Shown: positions 25,358-33,795 of the stretch, piece by piece | Position numbering within the stretch: position 1 is the first letter of the stretch | Layout: each line of letters begins with the position of its first letter | Assembly: GCA_017539025.1 (NCBI GenBank) | Contig: JAFYHT010000066.1 | Coordinates: 62,001 to 126,000, forward strand | Direction of reading: 5' to 3' | Origin: Erysipelotrichaceae bacterium | Lineage (GTDB): Bacteria > Bacillota_I > Bacilli_A > Erysipelotrichales > Erysipelotrichaceae | DNA: 64,000 nucleotides | Made by a program: the position numbers and the translations under genes | The notes under the pieces: model-generated | Seen by the model: the letters and a program-made list of their open reading frames with translations, nothing else | Told to the model about the DNA's origin: nothing | The model's database searches: none

Positions 25358-26238
25358 AAAAAGTATTGGTGATCACAGGACCCACAGCGGTCGGAAAGAC
25401 GAAGTTCGGCATTGAATGTGCCAGTCTTTTTGACGGCGAGATCATTTCCGGTGATTCCATTCAGATCTATAAGGGGCTGAATATCGGTTCCGCAAAACCC
25501 GACAAGGAAGAACTGTCTCAGGCTGTGCACCATCTGATCGATATCAAGGATCCCGATGAAGGATACAGCGTCAAGGAATTTCAGGAGCTGTGCCGCAAGA
25601 AGATCGATGAGATCAGTGACAAAGGGAAGATTCCGATCATCGTCGGAGGCACCGGTTTATATATCAAAGCGACATTGTATGATTATGTCTTTTTCGATGA
25701 AGAGGAAGAAGACGATCAGTTTGAAGATCTGTCAAACGAAGACTTGTATGAACTGTTGAAAGAAAAAGATCCCAAGGCTCTGGAAAAGATCCACATCAAT
25801 AACCGCAAGAGACTGGTGAGAGCTCTCAACATCTACGAGAAACACAAGAAAGGCATCTCGCAGATCAAGGATGAACAGGAACACAAGCCGATCTATGACT
25901 GCCTGATCATCGGTCTGACGGCAGACAGGAAGATCCTGTTTGAAAGGATCAATCAGAGAGTCGACAAGATGATAAAGGATGGTCTGGTTCAGGAGATTCA
26001 GGGTCTCTTGGATGCGGGGATCGGATTTGACAGACAGTCGATGCAGGGCATCGGCTATAAGGAATTCAAAGATTATTTTGATGGAAACAAGACGCTGGAG
26101 GAATGCGTTGAAGAGGTCAAGATCAATTCAAGGCATTTTGCGAAACGGCAGTATACGTTCTTCAACCATCAGCTGGATGTGAAGTGGTTTGAAGACAGAA
26201 GCGAAGCGCTTGAAGAGGTGAGAAGATGGTTGACCTGA
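25354..26238 (+). CDS. miaA: tRNA dimethylallyltransferase MiaA
   Basis: A 294-residue enzyme that adds a dimethylallyl group to A37 of tRNAs reading UNN codons. It has the P-loop GPTAVGKTKF (about 8-17), SGDSIQIYKGLNIGSAKP for substrate binding, VGGTGLYIKA, and the C-terminal QGIGYKEF and SRHFAKRQYTFF. It starts in the GNAT stop codon and overlaps the next gene by 13 bases. Confidence 0.97.
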   Translation: MKKVLVITGPTAVGKTKFGIECASLFDGEIISGDSIQIYKGLNIGSAKPDKEELSQAVHHLIDIKDPDEGYSVKEFQELCRKKIDEISDKGKIPIIVGGTGLYIKATLYDYVFFDEEEEDDQFEDLSNEDLYELLKEKDPKALEKIHINNRKRLVRALNIYEKHKKGISQIKDEQEHKPIYDCLIIGLTADRKILFERINQRVDKMIKDGLVQEIQGLLDAGIGFDRQSMQGIGYKEFKDYFDGNKTLEECVEEVKINSRHFAKRQYTFFNHQLDVKWFEDRSEALEEVRRWLT

Positions 26239-26930
26239 GCAGGATGGAATATCTGGTAGGAAAGGAAAACCTCGATCGCATCAGGACGAAAAGAGTCCTG
26301 ATCTGCGGTGTCGGAGGAGTCGGATCTTTCGTTGCGGAAGGCTTATGTCGTTCCGGGATCGGGTATATGACGATATGGGATTATGATGTCGTGGAGCCAT
26401 CGAATCTCAACAGACAGCTGATGTCTGCCAAAGACAATATCGGCGAAAGAAAAGTAGAGGTCCTGAAAAAGAGACTGGAATCCGTTTCCGATACGAAGAT
26501 CGATGTGATAGATTCTTTCATCAGTGAAGGATTCAAACTGGATAAGGATTACGATTATGTTATCGACTGTATCGATACATTGACATCGAAATTCATCCTG
26601 GTCAAGGAATGTCATCAGAAAGGGATACCCGTGATCTCATCGCTTGGTTCCGCAAGAAGACTCAAGCCTGAGAAGATCACTCTGACGACTCTGGACAAGA
26701 CCAGGAATGATCCTTTGGCCAAGGCGTTCCGCTCCCTGGTGAAGAAAGAAGGCTACCGTCATAAGATCGAGGTCGTCTTCGTCGACACACCGATACAAGG
26801 GACGATGATCGAAAGAGAAGGAAACACAAATAAGGAAAAGTACCCGCTGGGATCTTCCGTATTCACGGTAGGCAGTGTGGGATTATATATCGCCTCAATC
26901 GTATATGAAAGGCTGATGAAGGAGGAATAG
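26226..26930 (+). CDS. tcdA: ThiF/E1-like tRNA threonylcarbamoyladenosine dehydratase (TcdA-like)
   Basis: A 234-residue E1-like ATPase. Nucleotide-binding motif GVGGVGSFVAEGLCRSG (about 26-42), DYDVVEPSNLNRQ, VIDCIDTLTSK, and SSLGSARRLKP follow the TcdA pattern of cyclising t6A37 to ct6A in tRNA. Its place behind miaA, another position-37 enzyme, fits. It lacks the second zinc cysteine pair of some E1 relatives. Confidence 0.88.
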   Translation: MVDLSRMEYLVGKENLDRIRTKRVLICGVGGVGSFVAEGLCRSGIGYMTIWDYDVVEPSNLNRQLMSAKDNIGERKVEVLKKRLESVSDTKIDVIDSFISEGFKLDKDYDYVIDCIDTLTSKFILVKECHQKGIPVISSLGSARRLKPEKITLTTLDKTRNDPLAKAFRSLVKKEGYRHKIEVVFVDTPIQGTMIEREGNTNKEKYPLGSSVFTVGSVGLYIASIVYERLMKEE

Positions 26931-26931
26931 G

Positions 26932-28626
26932 ATGGAATTTTCAGAATTTAAGTATGAACGTCTGGATTATGATGTACTGAAGAAACAATATGAAGAATTG
27001 TTGGAAAAGCTTGGGAAGTGTGAAAATGCTTCTGAATTCATGAAGGTCTTTGATGAGATCAATTTATTCAGAGGACATACCCACACGATGCAGACCCTGT
27101 GTTCCGTCAGACACACCATTGACACTTCCGATGAATACTATGACAAGGAAAATGAATACTGGGATAACACGATGCCTAAGCTGCAGGCATATGAGGTGCA
27201 GCTTGGGAAAATGATGCTGGAGAGTCCTTTCAGGAAAGAAACGGATATCCCTGAGGCATATTATCTCAGCCTTGAAAATCAGCTGAAGTCTTTCTCGCCA
27301 CAGATCATCGAAGATCTGCAGGAAGAAAACAGGCTGGTGACGGAGTATGGAAAACTCAAGTCTTCCGCAAAGATCGAGTTTGAAGGAAACACATATAATC
27401 TGGCTTCGATCGCTCCGTTCATGAACGATAATGATGATCGCGAGATCAGAAAGAAAGCGGTGATCGCCTACAACAGATTCTTTGAAGAGAATGAAGAGAA
27501 ATTCGATGAGATCTATGACAAGCTGGTCAAGCTCAGAGATCGCATGGCGAAAAAACTCGGCTTTGAGAATTTTATCCCGTTAGGCTACCTCAGGATGAAC
27601 AGACTCGATTATGATCAGAAGATGGTAAAGAACTATCGTGATCAGGTGATCGAAGATATCGTACCTCTGACAGTCGATCTGAGAAAGAAACAGGCCGCCA
27701 GGATCGGCGTTGATAAGCTGGAATGTTATGACCTCGGATACAATTTCAAGACCGGTAATCCGAAACCTCACGGAACACTTGATGAGCTGGTTGATTCCGC
27801 TTTGAAGATGTACAAGGAGATGTCGAAAGAGACGGGTGAATTCTTCCAGACGATGGTCGATTCAAAACTCTTTGATCTGCCGACCCGTCCAAATAAGGAA
27901 ATGGGCGGATACTGTACCGGTTTCTATGACTACAAGGTTCCGTTCATTTTCGCCAACACAAACGGCACTTCAGGAGATGTCGATGTCCTGACGCATGAAG
28001 CAGGACACGCCTTCCAGGCATATTGCACATTCAAGAATGTGACTGTCCCTGATCTGATGTTCCCGACAATGGAATCGGCAGAAATCGATTCGATGTCGAT
28101 GGAATTCTTTGCGCATCCGTGGAGCCATCTCTTTTTCAAAGAAGAAGCGCTGAAGTATCATTATTTCCATATTTCCGAAGCGCTGAAATTCCTGCCGTAT
28201 GGCTGTCTGGTCGATCACTTCCAGCATGAAGTCTATGCACATCCGGAAATGACGGCAGATGAGAGAAAAGTCTGCTGGAGAAGACTGGAAAAAGTATACA
28301 AGCCGGATGTGGAATATGAAGGATTCGATCTGCTTGAAAGAGGCGGATTCTTCTTCCGTCAGGGTCATATCTTCCAGGTGCCTTTCTACTATATCGACTA
28401 CACTCTGGCACAGGTCTGTGCTCTGCAGTTCTTTGTCAGGATGCTGAACAAGGACGAGGACGCATGGAAAGACTACGTCCATATCTGCGGACTGGGCGGA
28501 ACGAAGACTTTCACTCAGATCGTCAGAGAAGCAAATCTGAAAGTTCCGTTTGAGGATGGCTGTCTGAAGGAAGTATCCGCAAAGATGAAAGAAGAACTCG
28601 ACAGTGTCGATGACACGAAGTTCTAA
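26932..28626 (+). CDS. M3-family oligoendopeptidase (PepF-like)
   Basis: A 564-residue cytoplasmic zinc peptidase. The active site HEAGHAFQ lies near residue 350 with the downstream Glu in SAEIDSMSMEFF. It should trim short peptides. It follows tcdA with AAGGAGGAATAGG as ribosome site, and the next gene begins just after it. Confidence 0.92.
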   Translation: MEFSEFKYERLDYDVLKKQYEELLEKLGKCENASEFMKVFDEINLFRGHTHTMQTLCSVRHTIDTSDEYYDKENEYWDNTMPKLQAYEVQLGKMMLESPFRKETDIPEAYYLSLENQLKSFSPQIIEDLQEENRLVTEYGKLKSSAKIEFEGNTYNLASIAPFMNDNDDREIRKKAVIAYNRFFEENEEKFDEIYDKLVKLRDRMAKKLGFENFIPLGYLRMNRLDYDQKMVKNYRDQVIEDIVPLTVDLRKKQAARIGVDKLECYDLGYNFKTGNPKPHGTLDELVDSALKMYKEMSKETGEFFQTMVDSKLFDLPTRPNKEMGGYCTGFYDYKVPFIFANTNGTSGDVDVLTHEAGHAFQAYCTFKNVTVPDLMFPTMESAEIDSMSMEFFAHPWSHLFFKEEALKYHYFHISEALKFLPYGCLVDHFQHEVYAHPEMTADERKVCWRRLEKVYKPDVEYEGFDLLERGGFFFRQGHIFQVPFYYIDYTLAQVCALQFFVRMLNKDEDAWKDYVHICGLGGTKTFTQIVREANLKVPFEDGCLKEVSAKMKEELDSVDDTKF

Positions 28627-28636
28627 AGGAGCACAT

Positions 28637-29113
28637 ATGTTCAGAGAGATCGTAAGAAAGAAACAGGAACTTTCAAGAGAAGAATGTCTTGAGATCCTGA
28701 TGAATACCAAAAGAGGAGTCTTATCGGTCAATGGCGATGAGGGATATCCGTATGGAGTTCCGATCAATCATTACTATGATCCTGTTGATGGAAAGATCTA
28801 CTTCCATGGTGGCAAGAGCGGTCACAAGATCGATGCGATGAAAAAAGATGACAAGGTATCTTTCTGTGTCGTGGATGAAGGAACACCGGATCCGGAAAGC
28901 TGGTTCCTGCATTTTCGCAGCGTCATCGTCTTCGGCAGGATCGAATTTATCGAAGATGAAAAAGTGATCACAGAAAAATCGAGACTTCTGTCGTATAAAT
29001 TTACAGAAGACGAAGACTATATCGATTATGAAATAGAAAAATCACTGAAAGGAACTGCGATGTTTGCCTTGGTTCCGGAACACATCTGCGGCAAGCACGT
29101 CAGAGAAAAATAG
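28637..29113 (+). CDS. Pyridoxamine 5'-phosphate oxidase-like flavoprotein (NimA-like)
   Basis: A 158-residue split-barrel FMN protein with MFREIVRKKQELSREEC at the start, YPYGVPINHYYD in the barrel and YFHGGKSGHKIDAM over the flavin phosphate. Relatives include 5-nitroimidazole reductases, but most have no tested function. The start at 28637 is set by AAAGGAG six bases upstream; the frame is open to 28604 inside the peptidase gene. Confidence 0.85.
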   Translation: MFREIVRKKQELSREECLEILMNTKRGVLSVNGDEGYPYGVPINHYYDPVDGKIYFHGGKSGHKIDAMKKDDKVSFCVVDEGTPDPESWFLHFRSVIVFGRIEFIEDEKVITEKSRLLSYKFTEDEDYIDYEIEKSLKGTAMFALVPEHICGKHVREK

Positions 29114-29149
29114 AAAAGGACTGATCATATCAGTCCTGATGAGGTACTT

Positions 29150-30808
29150 ATGAAACTGAATGCAACGATAACAAATCTGAAAAACAAAGTCGTGTCTTTT
29201 GAAGATGCGATCAGGCTGGAGGATATCCTGAAACAGGTAAAGGATGAGCTTCCTTATCCTGTCTATCTGGCAAAGCTGGATAATGCCTATCGTGCCCTGA
29301 CGCATATCACCGAACACGACTGCAGCATCGAGTTCCTCGATCTGCGCAATCAGGAAGCCTGGCTGGTCTATCAGAATTCCCTGATCCTGATCTTCATCAA
29401 GGCGGTCCATGACCTCTTCGGCAAAAAAGTACTGATCACTGTCAACAACTCCCTGAACAAGGGGTTGTATATCACATCGACCCACAAGTTTTCGCAAGAG
29501 GATATCGACAAGGTCAAGGCAAGGATGAACGAGATCATTGAAGCCGATCTGCCGATCAGGAAGGAACATCTGACCAAGGAAGGTGCCAGGGTATTGGCAA
29601 GAAAACAGAAGCTGAGTGAAGCTTCTAAGCTTGTCGAGTCCATCACCAATATCGATGACATCGAGATCTATTCTCTGGATGATGAGGTACAGATCTTCTA
29701 CAACCTGCTGGTGCCATCTACCGGATACATCACGATGTTTGACATCGACCTGTTCAAGAATGGCGTGATCCTTCGTTATCCGCATCCTGCTGATCCGAGT
29801 GAAACAGCTCCATATGAGCAGCAGGATCTGCTTTACAACGCTTTCTCGGAAGCGACGAAGTGGGGCCAGCTGATGAATGTCAATTTCGTCTGCGATCTCA
29901 ATGAAAGGATCCTCTATGATGATGTCGCAGAAATGGTCCTGATGCAGGAAGCTCTGCATGAAAAAAGGATCAGTGATATCGCCGACATGATCAAGGAAAG
30001 AAAGACGCGAGTCGTTCTGATCTGCGGACCTTCTTCTTCCGGCAAGACCACTTTTGCGAAACGTCTTTGTGTACAGCTCCATGTCAATGGTTTCAAGACG
30101 CTGTACATGGGAACGGATGACTACTACAAGGAATTCCATGAGAGAGTCTATGATGAGAACGGTGAAGTCGATCTGGAGTCCATCAGAGCGATCGATACCG
30201 ATCTGTTCATGAAACAGATCAAGGATCTTCTGGATGGCAAAGAGGTCGATATCCCGCACTATGACTTTTCCATCCCGGGAAAGGTCTTCGGTGATCGTAT
30301 CACGAAGATCGGTAAGGATGAACTGATCGTCATCGAAGGCATCCATGCGATGAATGATGAACTGACTTCAAACATTCCTGATGAAGAAAAGTTCAAGATC
30401 TATATCTCCCCATTCACTCCGATCTCCATCGACCATCACAACCGTATTTCAACGACTGATGCCAGGATGTTGAGAAGACTGGTCAGAGACTACAAGTTCA
30501 GAAATTCTCCTGCCCAGCGCACCATCGGTATGTGGCCGAAAGTCAGAAGTTCGGAAGATGCCAACATCTTCCCGTACAACTCCAAGGCTGATGTCTTCTT
30601 CAATTCCAACTGCATCTATGAATTTGCGGTATTAAAAAAATACGCCGAACCATTACTCAAGAGGATCAAGCGTGAAGAACCGGAATATGGCGAAGCACAG
30701 AGGATGTTGAGCTTTTTAAAATACTTCGATCCGATCTATGATGAGTACATCATTCCGAACAATTCGATCTTAAGAGAATTCATCGGCGGATCGGTGATCG
30801 TAAAATAA
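29150..30808 (+). CDS. Nucleoside (uridine-type) kinase with N-terminal TGS/ThrRS-like region
   Basis: A 552-residue protein. The first 260 residues resemble the TGS and editing-like N-terminal part of threonyl-tRNA synthetases. The C-terminal uridine-kinase domain has P-loop GPSSSGKTTF (about 289-298), TDDYYKE and IPHYDF for nucleoside binding, and Arg-rich RRLVRDYKFR near 440. This architecture is common in Bacillota and the role of the N-terminal part is unclear. It ends the run that began at 24869. Confidence 0.9.
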   Translation: MKLNATITNLKNKVVSFEDAIRLEDILKQVKDELPYPVYLAKLDNAYRALTHITEHDCSIEFLDLRNQEAWLVYQNSLILIFIKAVHDLFGKKVLITVNNSLNKGLYITSTHKFSQEDIDKVKARMNEIIEADLPIRKEHLTKEGARVLARKQKLSEASKLVESITNIDDIEIYSLDDEVQIFYNLLVPSTGYITMFDIDLFKNGVILRYPHPADPSETAPYEQQDLLYNAFSEATKWGQLMNVNFVCDLNERILYDDVAEMVLMQEALHEKRISDIADMIKERKTRVVLICGPSSSGKTTFAKRLCVQLHVNGFKTLYMGTDDYYKEFHERVYDENGEVDLESIRAIDTDLFMKQIKDLLDGKEVDIPHYDFSIPGKVFGDRITKIGKDELIVIEGIHAMNDELTSNIPDEEKFKIYISPFTPISIDHHNRISTTDARMLRRLVRDYKFRNSPAQRTIGMWPKVRSSEDANIFPYNSKADVFFNSNCIYEFAVLKKYAEPLLKRIKREEPEYGEAQRMLSFLKYFDPIYDEYIIPNNSILREFIGGSVIVK

Positions 30809-30817
30809 GTTAAGAAA

Positions 30818-30844
30818 ATGAAGACCGCTAATTGCGGTCTTCAT
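30818..30844. terminator. Bidirectional terminator between convergent genes
   Basis: Perfect 11-base stem ATGAAGACCGC/GCGGTCTTCAT with loop TAATT. It contains the end of the minus-strand regulator gene and follows the kinase gene by 10 bases. Confidence 0.8.
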
Positions 30845-31199
30845 TCATCTGTTTTCTGATCTGTTCGAACGTCTCGTCCGATATGACATGTTCGATACGG
30901 CAGGCATCATCTTCTGCAGTTTTTTCGGATACTCCAATCGAAACGAAGTACTGTGTCAGAGTCTTGTGTCTGTCATAGATCTTGTCGGCAATGGCAAGAC
31001 CTTTTTCTTTCAGAGTGATATAGCCTTCTTCATCCATATCGATATAGCCTTCCGCTTTCAGGTTTTTCATCGCTCTGGATACAGATGGTTTGGAAAAGCC
31101 CATCTTGCGGCAGATGTCGATCGATCTGACATTTTCTTTTTCCTGAGACAGAACGTGAATGGTCTCAAGATACATTTCAGCTGATTCCTGGATGTTCAT
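30828..31199 (-). CDS. DtxR/MntR-family metal-responsive regulator (short form)
   Basis: A 123-residue regulator. The winged helix (about 1-65) has SAEMYLETIHVLS, then SKPSVSRAMKNLKAEG as recognition helix, and the dimerisation helices carry the metal ligands in DDACRIEHVIS. There is no SH3-like domain, as in MntR. It should repress metal uptake genes when Mn or Fe is plentiful. The start at 31199 is set by TATAAT six bases upstream on the minus strand; the frame is open to 31292. Confidence 0.85.
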   Translation of the reverse strand: MNIQESAEMYLETIHVLSQEKENVRSIDICRKMGFSKPSVSRAMKNLKAEGYIDMDEEGYITLKEKGLAIADKIYDRHKTLTQYFVSIGVSEKTAEDDACRIEHVISDETFEQIRKQMNEDRN

Positions 31200-31205
31200 A
31201 CTATT

Positions 31206-31211
31206 ATTATA
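31206..31211 (-). promoter_or_regulatory. -10 box TATAAT giving a leaderless start
   Basis: Minus-strand TATAAT six bases before the ATG at 31199, with no ribosome site in the gap. Confidence 0.6.
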
Positions 31212-31245
31212 GCCTCTGCATAAAACATTTGCATCTAAATAGATA

Positions 31246-31261
31246 ATTCGGATTTCCGAAT
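31246..31261. promoter_or_regulatory. Palindromic operator candidate between divergent regulators
   Basis: ATTCGGATTTCCGAAT is a perfect inverted repeat of seven-base arms around TT. It lies near the expected -35 region of the minus-strand DtxR-like gene, so it may be an autoregulatory site for it or for the divergent regulator. Confidence 0.5.
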
Positions 31262-31373
31262 CAATATAACAGATTTTGAATGAGAATTGCACACAATGTG
31301 TATCAGTCCTATACAGTACTTCTGTTTTTAGGCGAAAAATCGCACATATTCGTGTTTTCAGAAAAGAAAAAAG

Positions 31374-31382
31374 TGCTAAAAT
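31374..31382 (+). promoter_or_regulatory. Extended -10 promoter of the second regulator
   Basis: TGC followed by TAAAAT (31377-31382), about 78 bases before the ATG at 31461. Confidence 0.4.
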
Positions 31383-31460
31383 ATGTTTGGGTACTCGTGA
31401 TTGTTATGACCGGTGTCATGCATACGAGATTTGAAAATATCCTTGAAAGTGGTGGAGAAG

Positions 31461-31781
31461 ATGAAACTGACAGGAAATCAAATAATGTATTTGCTTACAA
31501 TCAAGAATCTGGCGGTAAACAAGCACGTCATCAAAAGCGTTGATGTTGCCAGAGATATGAACTACTCAAGAGCCAGTGTCCATAAGATGTTGGCCTCCCT
31601 CAAGAAGATCAATTACATCCAGCAGGAACGTTACGGTTCGATCAAGCTGACTGCTTCCGGTTCGAGAGCGGCCAGTGCTTATCTGAAGAAATACAAGATC
31701 ATCGAAGATGCTCTGAAAGATGTCGTTGAGCTTCCGGAAGGATATAATCTGGGAATATGTAATCTCATCGAACTGATGTAA
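31461..31781 (+). CDS. Winged-helix regulator, DtxR/MarR-like, short
   Basis: A 106-residue protein that is mostly one winged helix. KSVDVARDMNYSRASVHKML is the helix-turn-helix (about 24-43), followed by the wing QERYGSIKLTASG and a helical tail. It resembles the N-terminal half of DtxR-like proteins but lacks the metal-binding dimerisation domain. The start at 31461 is chosen since GGTGGAG lies just upstream; the frame opens with a GTG at 31413. Confidence 0.7.
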   Translation: MKLTGNQIMYLLTIKNLAVNKHVIKSVDVARDMNYSRASVHKMLASLKKINYIQQERYGSIKLTASGSRAASAYLKKYKIIEDALKDVVELPEGYNLGICNLIELM

Positions 31782-31800
31782 GTTGCATAGATCATTATTT

Positions 31801-31842
31801 AGAAAAATGTTTCTTTTTGTACAAAAGAAACATTTTTCTTTA
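31801..31842 (+). terminator. Strong intrinsic terminator
   Basis: A 17-base perfect stem (31801-31817 with 31823-31839) and five-base loop TGTAC, followed by TT. It separates the regulator from the MATE gene. Confidence 0.85.
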
Positions 31843-31891
31843 TTGAAACGCTTACATTCCTTAAGCCTCTTTTTTTATGAAAACTACATAA

Positions 31892-31897
31892 TATAAT
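31892..31897 (+). promoter_or_regulatory. -10 box TATAAT giving a leaderless start
   Basis: TATAAT seven bases before the ATG at 31905. The upstream ATG at 31896 overlaps the box itself and so cannot be on the transcript. Confidence 0.6.
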
Positions 31898-31904
31898 GTA
31901 TCTA

Positions 31905-33254
31905 ATGAGAAGAAGACGAAACATAGATATGCTGGAGGGAAACCTCTGGAAGGATATTGTTTCATTCACTATCCCGCTGGCGCTGTCGGGTATCCTGCAG
32001 CTGCTTTTCAATGCGATCGATATGATCGTCGTCGGAAAGTTTTCAGGAAGCACTTCAATGGCTGCGGTCAGTTCGACGGGTTCTCTGATCAATCTGATCA
32101 CCAATCTGTTTATCGGTCTTTCGGTAGGAAGCAGTGTCTGCATCGCCAGAAGGATCGGAAGGAAAGATTACTATGGAGTCTATAAGGCAGTTCAGACTTC
32201 TATCCTGATCGCCATGATCGCCGGTTTCGTACTGATGGTCGTCGGTGTCGTTTTTTCCGGAGTGTTCTTACAGATGATGGGATCACCGGTTGATGTCATC
32301 TCTCTTTCAACTCTCTATCTCAGGATCTACTTCCTGGGAATGCCGGCAACGATGGTATACAATTTCTCGTCTGCGATCTTAAGAGCCAAGGGTGATACGA
32401 AACGTCCGCTGTTTGCCTTGAGCATTGCCGGAGCAAGCAACGCACTGCTGAACCTTCTGTTTGTAGTAGTCTTCCACATGGACGTGGCTGGTGTCGGTCT
32501 GGCTTCTGCGATATCTTCATATATCTCTGCTTTCCTGGTACTGATCGTACTGATCAAAGATGAAAGTATGACTCATCTCGAGATCAGAAAGCTTTATATC
32601 GATAAGGAAGCATTGAAAGAGATCGTCAAGGTCGGTCTGCCGGCAGGCTTACAGTCGACAGTCTTTTCCATCAGTAATGTTGCCATACAGTCGTCAGTCA
32701 ATTCTTTTGGAAGGATCATCATGGCCGCCAATGGCGCAGCCGGTTCGATCGCTGATTTTGTATATGTCATCATGAATTCTTTCTATCAGGGATGTCTGAC
32801 GTTTACCAGTCAGAATATCGGCGCGGGAAAGACGAAGAGGACTGCAAAGATCCTTCTGGTATCCCTGTTCTATGTAACGATGTGCGGATTGGTCTTCGGT
32901 AATGGCGCATATTTCTTCGGAAAACCTTTGTTGCACATCTATTCCGATGATCCGGAAGTCATTGCGGCTGGTATGATCAAGCTGTCGATCTTCTGCAAGC
33001 CATACTTCCTCTGTGGCATCATGGATACCCTGGTCGGTTCTCTGAGAGGAATGGGATATTCGATCTTCCCGATGATCACATCGTTATTGGGATCATGTGC
33101 TTTCAGGCTTGTATGGATCGCAACATATTTTGCGGCACATCGAAGCATTGAAGTCCTCTACTATTCCTATCCGCTCAGCTGGACTCTGACACTGAGTGTA
33201 CACCTGCTGACCTTCATCTATGCCTACAGCAAGATCAGACAAAGAGCGGTGTAG
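31905..33254 (+). CDS. MATE-family multidrug/metabolite exporter
   Basis: A 449-residue exporter with 12 hydrophobic segments and the two-fold MATE repeat, starting GNLWKDIVSFTIPLALSG and with the second half beginning KEIVKVGLPAGLQ near residue 240. It should use a Na+ or H+ gradient to expel cationic compounds. The start is placed at 31905 by the -10 box; codon 1 of the longer frame lies inside that box. Confidence 0.92.
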   Translation: MRRRRNIDMLEGNLWKDIVSFTIPLALSGILQLLFNAIDMIVVGKFSGSTSMAAVSSTGSLINLITNLFIGLSVGSSVCIARRIGRKDYYGVYKAVQTSILIAMIAGFVLMVVGVVFSGVFLQMMGSPVDVISLSTLYLRIYFLGMPATMVYNFSSAILRAKGDTKRPLFALSIAGASNALLNLLFVVVFHMDVAGVGLASAISSYISAFLVLIVLIKDESMTHLEIRKLYIDKEALKEIVKVGLPAGLQSTVFSISNVAIQSSVNSFGRIIMAANGAAGSIADFVYVIMNSFYQGCLTFTSQNIGAGKTKRTAKILLVSLFYVTMCGLVFGNGAYFFGKPLLHIYSDDPEVIAAGMIKLSIFCKPYFLCGIMDTLVGSLRGMGYSIFPMITSLLGSCAFRLVWIATYFAAHRSIEVLYYSYPLSWTLTLSVHLLTFIYAYSKIRQRAV

Positions 33255-33309
33255 TGTAACACATCAATAAATGAGTCTGTTATATAATATTGTTTAAGGA
33301 AATTGAAAT

Positions 33310-33795
33310 ATGATCAGAAAAGACAGTTTACAAAAAAACGGTGATGACTGGCTTGCCAAAGAGATCGCCAGAGAAAGCAGGATCTCTGCCTGGGATATGG
33401 ATGAAGGAAAAGATCTCAGACGTGAGCATGAAGAAAACTGTGATGCCAGAGAACTGGCTGACCAGCATCATTACAGACATTTAAGAAGGATGGATGGCAC
33501 ACCTGCATCAAAGGCCGACGCAAATGCGATTGGCTGGTTTATCATCGACATGCTTACGGTGTTCCTCTTGTTTGTACTCAACATCTTCCTGCCCAATACC
33601 GTAATTATTCCGGGTATCGTACTGTTCCTGATGTTGAATCCCGGGATCTTTGTCTGGCTCTTCCTTTTGAAGAGATTCCCGTCGCAGACTTATCTGAAGT
33701 TTGCGTTTGAGATCGCGATCGTATTGGAGATCTATTTCCTGTTTATTGAGAATTCTTACTTTTTAAGAAGTTTGATATGGAGGTTAATGAGATGA
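33310..33795 (+). CDS. Hypothetical membrane protein coupled to SPFH protein
   Basis: A 161-residue protein with a charged soluble N-terminal part (about 1-72, many His, Arg, Asp) and a hydrophobic C-terminal part with three or so helices (75-155). I do not recognise it. TATAAT at 33283 and AAGGA nine bases before the start give a normal leader. Its stop overlaps the SPFH gene start, so the two are coupled and may work together. Confidence 0.7.
   Translation: MIRKDSLQKNGDDWLAKEIARESRISAWDMDEGKDLRREHEENCDARELADQHHYRHLRRMDGTPASKADANAIGWFIIDMLTVFLLFVLNIFLPNTVIIPGIVLFLMLNPGIFVWLFLLKRFPSQTYLKFAFEIAIVLEIYFLFIENSYFLRSLIWRLMR

Noticed and set aside
27970..28767. A 265-codon minus-strand frame over the M3 peptidase gene
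   Set aside because: Antisense shadow of a conserved gene, no ribosome site, odd composition.
29042..30346. A 434-codon open frame on the minus strand
   Set aside because: It lies fully opposite the well-supported nucleoside kinase gene, has no start signal and no recognisable domain. Such antisense frames arise from the GATC-rich codon pattern of this genome.
31280..31543. An 87-codon plus-strand frame in the gap between the divergent regulators
   Set aside because: It overlaps the promoter and start of the second regulator in another frame and shows no family signal.
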